A stretch of 5,756 nt of DNA from Proteobacteria bacterium UBA1858 (lineage in GTDB: Bacteria; Pseudomonadota; Gammaproteobacteria; UBA4575): positions 1-5,756 of the forward strand of contig DDIE01000044.1 in NCBI GenBank assembly GCA_002338385.1, written 5' to 3'. Below the pieces are notes generated by a model that saw nothing but the letters and a program-made list of their open reading frames with translations, ran no database searches and was not told the DNA's origin. A program made the position numbers and the translations under genes. Below, piece by piece: positions 1 through 5,756 of this stretch. Within the stretch, counting starts at the first letter, position 1, and each line of letters begins with the position of its first letter.

Positions 1-584
1 GGGAATTTGGCACTGAATGGCTGCATGGTCAGTTCGGCAGCGAAACCGCCAGGGCCCTTCACTTTGAGACTGTAGTAGATCGTCATCAAGAAAATTGTCA
101 GTGACATGCCCATGGTGGCATTCGGATCAGTGGTTGGCACGACTTTCATATAGACGTGCGGATCACCCGTGACGACTTGCGCCAATACTGGCAACCAATC
201 CACCGGCACCAGATCCATTAGATTCATACCCAGCACCCAGACAAATACTGTCAGTGCGAGGGGAGCGACCAGAGGATTTTTACCGTTAAAGGTCCCTTTA
301 ACGTTGTCGTCGATAAACTCCACGACCATTTCAACAAAGTTTTGCAGGCCGCCGGGCACGCCTTGAGTGGCTGATTTGCCCGCTTTAGAGAAGAAGAATA
401 AGAACAGGAAGCCGATGATGAAAGACCACATCATAGTATCCACATGAATCGCCCAAAAACCCATATCGGTGGCTTCTTGTGAACTATGGGCAAAGCCCCA
501 ATGTCCATCCGGGTGCTTACCATAGGTCAGATTAGTCAGGTGGTGCTTGATATAGCCTGAGGAGGTTAGCTCTTCGCTCGCCAT
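1..584 (-). CDS. atpB: F1F0 ATP synthase subunit a (partial, C-terminus off the left edge)
   Basis: Subunit a is the membrane stator of the F0 proton channel and forms the half-channels against the c-ring. I translated 194 residues from the ATG at 584; the frame stays open to the window edge. The start MASEELTSSGYIKHH closely resembles E. coli subunit a (MASENMTPQDYIGHH). The longer segment that follows (GKHPDGHWGFAH) is like Pseudomonas-type proteins. Hydrophobic helices lie at about residues 52-66, 104-126 and 157-172. The family stretch LVAPLALTVFVWV followed by MNLMDLVPVDW is at about 105-130, and a conserved KGPGGF...LTMQPF stretch at about 176-190. The essential arginine (R210 in E. coli) and the last helices lie beyond the window, so catalytic integrity cannot be judged. 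The start is 2 bp after the atpI stop, in an atp operon that should continue with atpE to the left. Confidence 0.97.
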   Translation of the reverse strand, partial: MASEELTSSGYIKHHLTNLTYGKHPDGHWGFAHSSQEATDMGFWAIHVDTMMWSFIIGFLFLFFFSKAGKSATQGVPGGLQNFVEMVVEFIDDNVKGTFNGKNPLVAPLALTVFVWVLGMNLMDLVPVDWLPVLAQVVTGDPHVYMKVVPTTDPNATMGMSLTIFLMTIYYSLKVKGPGGFAAELTMQPFSAKF

Positions 585-586
585 GT

Positions 587-967
587 TTATTCCCTGTTAT
601 TTCTTGACTTCGGCATGAGCAGCGGCACCAGCCACTGCGCAATCTGCGCCAAACTAAACCCAACCAATAGCGTCAAAGGTCGGATCCATTCCATTGTTGT
701 GAATACCAGCGCAAAGAGGGCCATGGTGATGAAAATTTTGCCAAACTCTGCTGCGTAGAAAGCACTCATCAACTGACTTGGATCGGCGCTACGTTTGGCA
801 GTTAACTTGCGTGCCATATAAAGATTTGGCAATACACATATCAAACCACCCAACAAAGCTGACATAGCCGCCATCATCCCTTGGCTCAACATCGCTAGCG
901 CGAATAGGCAGGTGATGCCCACCTGCGCGATTAACACACGCTTAATCAGCGAATTGTTTGATGCCAA
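587..967 (-). CDS. atpI: ATP synthase I protein (AtpI/UncI), F0 assembly factor
   Basis: A 126-residue hydrophobic protein, the same length as E. coli AtpI, placed directly before atpB as the family usually is. In other bacteria AtpI is a non-stoichiometric inner-membrane factor linked to c-ring assembly or stability and to Mg2+ transport; it is not a core subunit. Four membrane segments are visible at about residues 10-29, 31-52, 74-92 and 96-118. The GGLICVLPNLYMARK stretch matches the family pattern (E. coli GGLAVFLPNVLF), and an acidic residue precedes the third helix (AAEFGKIF), as in E. coli (FGEAFK). The start is TTG at 967: an in-frame TAG lies only three codons upstream, and the next internal ATG would remove most of helix 1. 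Family assignment is firm from length, topology and position; sequence conservation in this family is low. Confidence 0.93.
   Translation of the reverse strand: MASNNSLIKRVLIAQVGITCLFALAMLSQGMMAAMSALLGGLICVLPNLYMARKLTAKRSADPSQLMSAFYAAEFGKIFITMALFALVFTTMEWIRPLTLLVGFSLAQIAQWLVPLLMPKSRNNRE
591..595 (-). promoter_or_regulatory. Ribosome binding site of atpB, inside the end of atpI
   Basis: On the minus strand AGGGA lies 6 nt before the atpB ATG. It falls within the last two sense codons of atpI (AGG GAA), just before the TAA stop. Ribosomes finishing atpI are therefore positioned to restart on atpB, which suggests translational coupling. Confidence 0.7.
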
Positions 968-975
968 GAAGCACT

Positions 976-979
976 ACCT
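976..979 (-). promoter_or_regulatory. Ribosome binding site supporting the TTG start of atpI
   Basis: AGGT on the minus strand, with AGG ending 9 nt before the TTG at 967. Its last base is the first base of the in-frame TAG that rules out any upstream start. The modest Shine-Dalgarno match together with a TTG start suggests moderate translation of atpI compared with atpB. Confidence 0.5.
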
Positions 980-1015
980 GATTCAGCAACTGCCGATAAA
1001 AGTACACTTTTTTGT

Positions 1016-1055
1016 TCACTCGTAGGTCTTTATCCGTATTGACACATGCGAGTGA
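1016..1055 (-). repeat. 7-bp inverted repeat in the atp leader
   Basis: TCACTCG (1016-1022) and CGAGTGA (1049-1055) are perfectly complementary and 26 nt apart. Both arms lie inside the predicted 5' leader between the atp promoter and atpI. A second, AT-rich inverted repeat (AAAAGT-AC-ACTTTT, 998-1011) follows toward atpI. Either could fold in the mRNA or be chance; no known riboswitch or attenuator pattern is recognised. Confidence 0.3.
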
Positions 1056-1072
1056 TTTTTGTTTGCGTGCGG

Positions 1073-1101
1073 AGTATAAGCATTCACTGCTGAAATCTCA
1101 A
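1073..1101 (-). promoter_or_regulatory. Sigma70-type promoter of the atp operon
   Basis: On the minus strand TTGAGA (1101-1096) and TATACT (1078-1073) are separated by exactly 17 bp. This is 5/6 and 5/6 to consensus with optimal spacing. It lies in the parB-atpI gap and points toward atpI. The transcription start would be near 1066, leaving a leader of about 100 nt before the TTG. Readthrough from parB may add to expression, because no intrinsic terminator is seen between the two units. Confidence 0.75.
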
Positions 1102-1146
1102 TATGCAGAGCCATTAAAACGGCTATTTAGATGCAATAAAATTCCA

Positions 1147-2031
1147 TCAGCGTTTGAGTTTGAATTGACCAAGGATCCCATCAAGCTCATCTAAATCATT
1201 GTATTGAATCTCAATCTTGCCCTTATTTGAGCGGCTATGCTTGATTGCCACAGCGGCACCTAATAGATCCGCAAGATTATTCTCCAAAGCCTGAATATTG
1301 GCGTCTTTGCTGGCGTCCGCCGGTTTTGTCTGGCCGCCCGCCAACCAGCTTTTGACCATTTGTTCAGTTTTTCTCACCGATAACTGCTTGAGGACAATAA
1401 TATCCGCCAGTTCAGTCTGGCGCTTGGTGTTCAAAGATAATAGGGCGCGCGCATGACCCATGCTGATTTTGCCCTGTTTAATTAAAGCCCTGACATCTGC
1501 AGGTAATTCCAACAGGCGCAAAAGATTGCTCACGGTGGCGCGTGCTTTACCAATCGCCTCGGCGACCTCTTGATGGGTCCAGGTAAATTGCTCAATAAGA
1601 TTAGCCACCGCATAGGCTTCTTCAATTGGATTTAAATCCTCGCGCTGTAGATTTTCCACTAACGCCATGGCGGCAGCCGCCTGATTATCGACCTCTTTAA
1701 TCAGGGCTGGAATATTCTCCAAGGCGGCGCGCTGGGCAGCTCGCCAGCGGCGCTCCCCTGCGATCAACTCATAGCGACCTTGTAATTTTCGCACCACAAT
1801 CGGCTGGATGAGGCCCTGACTCCGAATCGAGTCAGCCAGCTCTGCCAAGGCCTGTTCATCAAAATTCTGGCGCGGCTGATAAGGGCTGCGATCGATGAGG
1901 TCGATGGGCAAATAATCAAGACCGGATTCAGCCGCCGACGTTGCTGCCGGAGTGTCCGTTTCTACCGGCGTTGACAATAATATGTCGACACCTAAGTTAC
2001 CCAGCCCCTTACGTTTTTTTGAGCTTGCCAT
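1147..2031 (-). CDS. parB: Chromosome-partitioning protein ParB (Spo0J family, CTP-dependent clamp)
   Basis: ParB binds parS sites near the origin, loads as a CTP-switched sliding clamp and stimulates ParA ATPase, so newly copied origins are moved apart. All family parts are visible in 294 residues: a basic N-terminal ParA-contact segment (about 5-20), a low-complexity Thr/Ala linker (about 21-37), the N-terminal domain starting LPIDLIDRSPYQPR (41-54), and the CTP-binding GERRWRA box (92-98). These are followed by ENLQREDLNPIEEA (126-139), a helix-turn-helix around 153-172 (HQEVAEAIGKARATVSNLL), and a C-terminal dimerisation domain from about 245. The usual N-terminal GLGRGL-x-ALL motif reads KGLGNLGVDILLS here, without the arginine. 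The start is ATG, 2 bp after the parA stop, with no clear Shine-Dalgarno, which suggests coupling to parA. The stop is TGA, with no intrinsic terminator after it. Confidence 0.97.
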   Translation of the reverse strand: MASSKKRKGLGNLGVDILLSTPVETDTPAATSAAESGLDYLPIDLIDRSPYQPRQNFDEQALAELADSIRSQGLIQPIVVRKLQGRYELIAGERRWRAAQRAALENIPALIKEVDNQAAAAMALVENLQREDLNPIEEAYAVANLIEQFTWTHQEVAEAIGKARATVSNLLRLLELPADVRALIKQGKISMGHARALLSLNTKRQTELADIIVLKQLSVRKTEQMVKSWLAGGQTKPADASKDANIQALENNLADLLGAAVAIKHSRSNKGKIEIQYNDLDELDGILGQFKLKR

Positions 2032-2033
2032 AA

Positions 2034-2834
2034 CTAGTTTGAACCCAGCGCGTGGCTATCGCCCTGCGCAGCCTCTGCCCGCCGCAGCATTTCACCCGCC
2101 AGCGCTAGATAGGCTCTCGCCCCACGTGAATTCTTATCATAATTGATCACTGGCAAGCCGTGACTCGGCGCTTCAGCCAAAGTGACATTCCTAGGAATGA
2201 TGGTGCGATAAACACCCTCGCCAAAATGGGCAGTAAGCTGAGACGATACATCGTTGGCTAGATTATTGCGCGGATCAAACATCGTTCTCAGTACCCCCTC
2301 AATTTTTAACTCTGGATTAGCGGTCTGCCGAATCCGCTCAATCGTTCCGATTAACGCTGACAGGCCCTCGAGCGCATAATATTCACACTGGGTGGGAATG
2401 ATCACGCTATCTGCCGCCACCAAGCCGTTTACCGTCAACATGTTGAGGGATGGTGGGCTGTCGATAAAGATGTAGTCAAACTGATGTTTGATCGAGTGCA
2501 ACGCAGTGCGCAGTCGATACTCACGCTGCTCGACACTCAACAAACCAATTTCTGCGCTGGTCAGCTGATCATTGCCCGGCAATAAGGAATAGCCAATACT
2601 CTCAACCGTGAGCAGACAATCCTTGATATCCGCACGCCCCAGCAACACATCGACCACCGAACGTTGCAAGGTGCGTTTATCAACATTCGATCCCATGGTG
2701 GCATTCCCTTGCGGATCTAAATCAACTAGCAGCACCTTACGTTTGGTGGCGGCCAAGGACGCCGCCAGATTCACCGAGGTGGTGGTTTTGCCCACCCCGC
2801 CTTTTTGATTAGTGACTGCGATAATTTTTGTCAT
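2034..2834 (-). CDS. parA: Chromosome-partitioning ATPase ParA (Soj type)
   Basis: A deviant-Walker ATPase that dimerises with ATP on the nucleoid and is released by ParB, giving directed movement of the origin. It has 266 residues and no N-terminal helix-turn-helix, as expected for the chromosomal Soj class rather than the large plasmid ParA class. The deviant Walker A motif KGGVGKTT (11-18, signature lysine K11), the VDLDPQGNAT motif (37-46) and the Walker B FIDSPPS (123-129) are intact, as is the MFDPRNNLANDV region. The start at 2834 gives the normal MTKIIAVTNQKGG opening. The same frame is open up to an ATG at 2981, but those 49 extra codons lie inside rsmG and have no family counterpart. 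The start overlaps the rsmG stop (ATGA) and lacks a Shine-Dalgarno, so translation is probably coupled. Confidence 0.97.
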   Translation of the reverse strand: MTKIIAVTNQKGGVGKTTTSVNLAASLAATKRKVLLVDLDPQGNATMGSNVDKRTLQRSVVDVLLGRADIKDCLLTVESIGYSLLPGNDQLTSAEIGLLSVEQREYRLRTALHSIKHQFDYIFIDSPPSLNMLTVNGLVAADSVIIPTQCEYYALEGLSALIGTIERIRQTANPELKIEGVLRTMFDPRNNLANDVSSQLTAHFGEGVYRTIIPRNVTLAEAPSHGLPVINYDKNSRGARAYLALAGEMLRRAEAAQGDSHALGSN

Positions 2835-3448
2835 AGCTTTGATGCAACCAGTAAATGCCGCTCTGAGTCCAACCCCGGAACAGCGATCTGATGATTTATT
2901 ATTGTTTTCAGCGTCTCTGCTTGAGGCAGTGTCCTCGGTTTTAAACCTAACATTAGCATGACTTGGCCCGCGGGGTGACATACCTGCGCAAGAATTTTGA
3001 TGGCGTCCTGCAGGGGAGCAAAGGCACGCGCCAGCACAATCATCGGCGCCTCAGCTGGCTGATAGGTCTCAATCCGGCGGTGCTCCACGCAGACATTCGT
3101 GAGGCCCAGTTCGATGCTGGCCTGGCGCATGAACCGAGCTTTTTTACCATTTGAGTCACACAAAGTGAACTCTATCTCAGGATGTGCAATCGCCAGCAGA
3201 ATACCCGGTAAGCCAGCCCCACTGCCCACATCAAGTACCGGTGATTGCTGAATAAAAGAACTGATGGCTAAGCTATCCAGCAAATGTTTTTCAATCAACG
3301 TTTGTGTATCTGAGGTGCCCACTAAGTTATAGGCCTTATTCCATTTCTGAATTATATTCATATAGGCCTGACACTGCTCAAGCTGAGCATGGCTTAGAGA
3401 CAATCCTAATTGTTCTACACCCTCAATCAGGGCAGCATGCGCAGCCAT
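2831..3448 (-). CDS. rsmG: 16S rRNA (guanine527-N7)-methyltransferase RsmG (GidB)
   Basis: A SAM-dependent enzyme that methylates G527 in the 530 loop of 16S rRNA; loss in other bacteria gives low-level streptomycin resistance. At 205 residues it is close to E. coli RsmG (207). The N-terminal helical part carries the family stretch WNKAYNLVGTSD (36-47) and HLLDSLA (55-61). The SAM-binding motif I VLDVGSGAGLPGI is at 71-83. The CDSNGKKARFMRQ segment (97-109) matches the family motif after the second strand, and the conserved R-A-F is at 141-143. It starts 5 bp after the mnmG TAG stop, the classic gidA-gidB pairing, with only a weak upstream AGG. Its stop overlaps the parA start by 4 bp. No key motif is missing. 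Confidence 0.97.
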   Translation of the reverse strand: MAAHAALIEGVEQLGLSLSHAQLEQCQAYMNIIQKWNKAYNLVGTSDTQTLIEKHLLDSLAISSFIQQSPVLDVGSGAGLPGILLAIAHPEIEFTLCDSNGKKARFMRQASIELGLTNVCVEHRRIETYQPAEAPMIVLARAFAPLQDAIKILAQVCHPAGQVMLMLGLKPRTLPQAETLKTIINHQIAVPGLDSERHLLVASKL

Positions 3449-3453
3449 CTAAT

Positions 3454-5340
3454 CTAGGCCTGCTTGCGAGTCGGTGCGCTATGACCTTTTAAATGAACCA
3501 ATAATAATGACACTGCCGCCGGCGTCATACCAGAAATACGCGATGCTTGGCTGACGGTGGTAGGGCGTACTGCGGTTAATTTTTGCAGCACTTCATTGGA
3601 AAGTCCTTTCACCTGCGCATAATCAAACGTGTCTGGAATGGCGGTATCCTGCAGACGTTTCGCCTTGGCTATTTCATCGCTTTGTCTTTGCATATAACCC
3701 GCGTACTTGGCTTGGATATTGAGTTGCTCGATCACTTCTTGGTCTTCCACATAAGGCCCAAAGCGTTCCAATTCTGCAAATGATTGATAATTTGTTTCTG
3801 GGCGGCGCATCAGACTGGTCATACTGTATTCACGCTCCAAGGCATTACCAAACAAACGCTGGCCTTGCTCAGCCGTGACATGACTGGTTTGCACAAAGGT
3901 GGTATCACAACGTGCCTGCTCTTTTGCTAAGGTCTCTTTCTTCCAACAAAAACGCTGCCAACGCGCGCCACTGATAATACCCATTTCCTGGGCCAATGGG
4001 GTCAAACGTAAATCGGCATTATCTTCTCGCAACACCAGTCGGTATTCAGCACGGCTGGTAAACATACGATAAGGTTCATTGGTACCACGCGTGACTAAGT
4101 CATCTATCATCACGCCGATATAGGCCTGATCACGTTGCAAACTGATCGGCGCGACACCTTCTGCCGCATAGGCCGCATTCAGCCCAGCCATCAGACCTTG
4201 CGCCGCCGCCTCTTCATAACCCGTTGTGCCATTAATTTGTCCGGCAAAAAATAATCCGCCGATAGCTTTCGTCTCCAGACTATTATTCAAACCCATGGGA
4301 TTAAAATAATCATACTCAATGGCATAACCCGGACGCGTGATATGACAATTCTCTAAGCCGGCAATGCTATGCACCATATTCAACTGAGTCTCATAGGGCA
4401 GGCTGGTAGAAATACCATTGGGATAGACTTCATGGGTGCCCAAGCCCTCTGGCTCAATGAATACTTGATGACGATCACGATCAGCAAAGCGTGTGACCTT
4501 ATCTTCAATCGACGGACAGTAACGCGGCCCCACCCCTTGAATGGCTCCGCTATACATCGGCGACTGATGTAAAGCATTGCGAATCACATCATGCGTACGC
4601 TCATTGGTATAGGTAATATGGCAATCCACTTGCTGAGGATGCTGATCCACATGCCCCATGAACGACATCACGGGTAAAGGTTGATCGCCGGGTTGGGCGT
4701 CCATCTTGGAATAATCAATGGTCTTGCCATCGATCCGTGGCGGGGTACCGGTCTTTAAGCGATCGACTTGGAGATCTAATTCACGCAAACGATCCGCCAA
4801 GCGAATCGAAGCGGCATCCCCGGCACGACCAGCCGTGTATGTTTGTGGCCCGACATGAATTTGTCCACCTAAGAAAGTGCCCACGGTTAATACCACCGCG
4901 CGCGCCTTAAAATGTAAGCCCATGCGCGTCACCACTCCGGCCACGCGTGCGCCGTCCATCAATAAGTCGTCCACCTCTTGCTGGAACAGGACTAAGTTGG
5001 CTTGATTCTCCACCGTGTGGCGGATGGCCTGACGATACAGGGCGCGATCCGTTTGCGCGCGGGTCGCACGGACCGCCGGGCCTTTGCGACGATTGAGAAT
5101 TCTAAATTGAATCCCGGCCAAATCTGCCGCCTGCGCCATCACGCCACCCATGGCATCTATCTCACGCACCAAATGACTTTTACCAATGCCACCGATGGCC
5201 GGATTACAACTCATTTGGCCAATGGTCTCGATGTTCTGCGTCAGCAACAGCGTGCGCGCACCCTTGCGCGCAGACGCCAATGCGGCTTCTGTTCCGGCGT
5301 GACCTCCACCGACAATAATGACATCAAAATCGTGTTGCAT
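3454..5340 (-). CDS. mnmG: tRNA uridine-34 5-carboxymethylaminomethyl modification enzyme MnmG (GidA)
   Basis: An FAD enzyme that, with the GTPase MnmE, adds the aminomethyl or carboxymethylaminomethyl group to wobble uridine 34 of certain tRNAs. It has 628 residues (E. coli 629). Visible are the FAD dinucleotide motif VGGGHAG (10-16), the family signature MSCNPAIGGIGKSH (43-56) with the conserved cysteine C45, GTPPRID, and GVGPRYCPSIEDKV with the second conserved cysteine. Also present are FFAGQINGTTGYEEAAAQG and a C-terminal MnmE-interacting end with QASRISGMTPAAV. The chosen start, MQHDFDVIIVGGG, matches family N-termini. The frame stays open to an ATG at 5442, but that adds 34 residues unlike any MnmG and spans the likely promoter. 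No strong Shine-Dalgarno is seen. It is the first gene of the rsmG-parA-parB operon; mnmE is not in the window. Confidence 0.98.
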   Translation of the reverse strand: MQHDFDVIIVGGGHAGTEAALASARKGARTLLLTQNIETIGQMSCNPAIGGIGKSHLVREIDAMGGVMAQAADLAGIQFRILNRRKGPAVRATRAQTDRALYRQAIRHTVENQANLVLFQQEVDDLLMDGARVAGVVTRMGLHFKARAVVLTVGTFLGGQIHVGPQTYTAGRAGDAASIRLADRLRELDLQVDRLKTGTPPRIDGKTIDYSKMDAQPGDQPLPVMSFMGHVDQHPQQVDCHITYTNERTHDVIRNALHQSPMYSGAIQGVGPRYCPSIEDKVTRFADRDRHQVFIEPEGLGTHEVYPNGISTSLPYETQLNMVHSIAGLENCHITRPGYAIEYDYFNPMGLNNSLETKAIGGLFFAGQINGTTGYEEAAAQGLMAGLNAAYAAEGVAPISLQRDQAYIGVMIDDLVTRGTNEPYRMFTSRAEYRLVLREDNADLRLTPLAQEMGIISGARWQRFCWKKETLAKEQARCDTTFVQTSHVTAEQGQRLFGNALEREYSMTSLMRRPETNYQSFAELERFGPYVEDQEVIEQLNIQAKYAGYMQRQSDEIAKAKRLQDTAIPDTFDYAQVKGLSNEVLQKLTAVRPTTVSQASRISGMTPAAVSLLLVHLKGHSAPTRKQA

Positions 5341-5376
5341 GGGTATGCTCTGAGTACGTGGTTCGTATAGGCACGA

Positions 5377-5405
5377 ATAATAGCGCAAAGCGATGCGCAT
5401 CTCAC
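5377..5405 (-). promoter_or_regulatory. Probable sigma70 promoter of the mnmG-rsmG-parA-parB operon
   Basis: On the minus strand GTGAGA (5405-5400, 4/6 to consensus) and TATTAT (5382-5377, 5/6) are separated by 17 bp. The transcription start would be near 5370, giving a 5' leader of about 30 nt before the ATG at 5340. This position also argues against the longer in-frame starts at 5400 and 5442. A 10-bp palindrome sits mostly in the spacer. Confidence 0.5.
5392..5401. repeat. 10-bp perfect palindrome in the mnmG promoter spacer
   Basis: GATGCGCATC equals its own reverse complement. It overlaps the inner edge of the proposed -35 box and most of the upstream half of the spacer. It could be a small operator, but a 10-bp palindrome can also arise by chance. 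Confidence 0.3.
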
Positions 5406-5440
5406 CACTCACTGTGAAATATGGCCCATAAACATCAGCC

Positions 5441-5455
5441 AAAGCTCACAGCTTT
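5441..5455. repeat. Inverted repeat in the divergent mnmG/pentapeptide intergenic region
   Basis: AAAGCTCACAGCTTT has perfect 6-bp arms around a 3-nt centre. It lies 36 bp upstream of the proposed mnmG -35 box and 55 bp before the divergent plus-strand gene. There is no T-tract on either side, so it is not a typical terminator. An operator for one or both divergent genes is possible but unproven. Confidence 0.35.
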
Positions 5456-5498
5456 ACTTGACCATCAAACTTATAGTTTTGAGCATTATGGAATGAAT

Positions 5499-5507
5499 AA
5501 GGTGGAG
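5499..5507 (+). promoter_or_regulatory. Ribosome binding site of the pentapeptide-repeat gene
   Basis: AAGGTGGAG precedes the ATG at 5510; the AAGG part is spaced 7 nt from it and the GGAG part 2 nt. This selects 5510 over the nearby ATG at 5514, whose frame stops after five codons. No convincing promoter was found: TTGACC at 5458-5463 lacks a -10 box at normal spacing, the nearest being CATTAT at 20 bp. Confidence 0.6.
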
Positions 5508-5509
5508 TA

Positions 5510-5756
5510 ATGAATGAGATTGATTATTTAGATGAAGAGATAACTTTAGAACTTCATGCCCAAGGAAAAGATGCGTGGAATAAATACATGAGGGAACATC
5601 CTGACACTAATGTTAAGTTTTTTAGCGACCTCAGAAACAATCCGGATTTTGCAGGCTTCATATTTCCACGAAAAGCAAACTTTGCTCGTGCCGAATTCTT
5701 AACAAGCCACAAGTGCAATTTCTCTGGAGCCGAGTTCCGTGGGGAGTGCGATTTCT
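5510..5756 (+). CDS. Pentapeptide-repeat protein (partial, 3' end off the right edge)
   Basis: I translated 82 residues from the ATG at 5510, with the frame open to the edge. Residues 1-45 form a charged, probably helical N-terminal part containing GKDAWNKYMREHPD (19-32), a segment type common before pentapeptide repeats. From residue 56 the repeats begin: ANFAR, AEFLT, then CNFSG, AEFRG and ECDF. Phenylalanine is the central residue at 58, 63, 71, 76 and 82, mostly with Ala, Cys or Glu two places before. Such repeats fold into a right-handed quadrilateral beta-helix; cellular roles are mostly unknown, and only a few members (Qnr, MfpA) are known to act on DNA gyrase. No signal peptide or membrane segment is visible in this part. 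GC is about 41% by hand count, lower than the neighbouring core genes. It is transcribed away from mnmG. Family is fairly sure, function unknown. Confidence 0.8.
   Translation, partial: MNEIDYLDEEITLELHAQGKDAWNKYMREHPDTNVKFFSDLRNNPDFAGFIFPRKANFARAEFLTSHKCNFSGAEFRGECDF

Noticed and set aside
1039..1044. Plus-strand TTGACA in the parB-atpI gap as a possible -35 box.
   Set aside because: The sequence 17 bp downstream is TTTGCG, not a -10 box, and no plausible plus-strand gene follows.
1109..1124. Possible terminator hairpin AGCC...GGCT after parB.
   Set aside because: The stem is only 4-5 bp with one G-U pair and there is no T-tract after it on the minus strand, so it does not meet the intrinsic-terminator pattern.
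1012..1194. Plus-strand 60-codon open frame across the parB-atpI gap.
   Set aside because: It overlaps the end of parB and the atp promoter antisense, resembles no family I know, and has no convincing ribosome binding site.
2835..2981. In-frame N-terminal extension of parA to an ATG at 2981.
   Set aside because: It lies wholly inside rsmG in another frame, is low in family similarity, and the 2834 start gives the standard MTKIIAVTNQKGG opening.
5002..5370. Plus-strand 122-codon open frame antisense to mnmG.
   Set aside because: It is a shadow of the strongly conserved mnmG 5' region; the composition follows the opposite strand and no domain is recognisable.
5341..5442. In-frame N-terminal extension of mnmG to an ATG at 5442 (34 extra residues), with another ATG at 5400.
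   Set aside because: The extra residues do not resemble MnmG N-termini, which begin just before the FAD motif as the 5340 start does. The stretch also contains the likely mnmG promoter.
5341..5509. Possible replication origin next to mnmG, as in enterics.
   Set aside because: No TTATCCACA-like DnaA boxes and no AT-rich 13-mer cluster are visible; the region is only 169 bp and is explained by divergent promoters.

Overview
The window is a chromosomal block from a gammaproteobacterium. The order mnmG-rsmG-parA-parB-atpI-atpB, all read on the minus strand, is the arrangement known from Pseudomonas and related lineages. The protein sequences agree: the F0 subunit a carries the long N-terminal segment seen in Pseudomonas-type proteins, and ParA is the short chromosomal Soj-like form. 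GC content is moderate, about half by eye in the core genes. I cannot place the organism below class.

Layout by transcription (right to left). A promoter near 5377-5405 drives mnmG (tRNA wobble-uridine modification). rsmG (16S rRNA m7G methyltransferase) follows after 5 bp, parA overlaps rsmG by 4 bp (ATGA), and parB follows parA after 2 bp. This is a tight, probably translationally coupled operon joining RNA modification to chromosome segregation. No intrinsic terminator is visible after parB. The 179-bp gap to atpI instead carries a near-consensus sigma70 promoter (TTGAGA-17-TATACT, 1073-1101) and a leader of about 100 nt. That promoter starts the F1F0 ATP synthase operon: atpI has a TTG start, and atpB begins 2 bp after atpI and runs off the left edge before its essential C-terminal helices.

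On the right, a 169-bp divergent intergenic region (5341-5509) separates mnmG from the only plus-strand gene. That gene is the 5' end of a pentapeptide-repeat protein (5510 to the edge). It is clearly more AT-rich (about 41% GC by hand count). It sits where mnmE, or in enterics oriC, would often be found, so it marks a local synteny change and is the only accessory-looking element here.

I found no RNA gene, insertion sequence, CRISPR array, DnaA-box cluster or good parS site. Most of the window is ordinary housekeeping DNA. The points worth checking are the pentapeptide-repeat gene, the palindromes in the divergent intergenic region, the atp leader, and the altered N-terminal motif of ParB.
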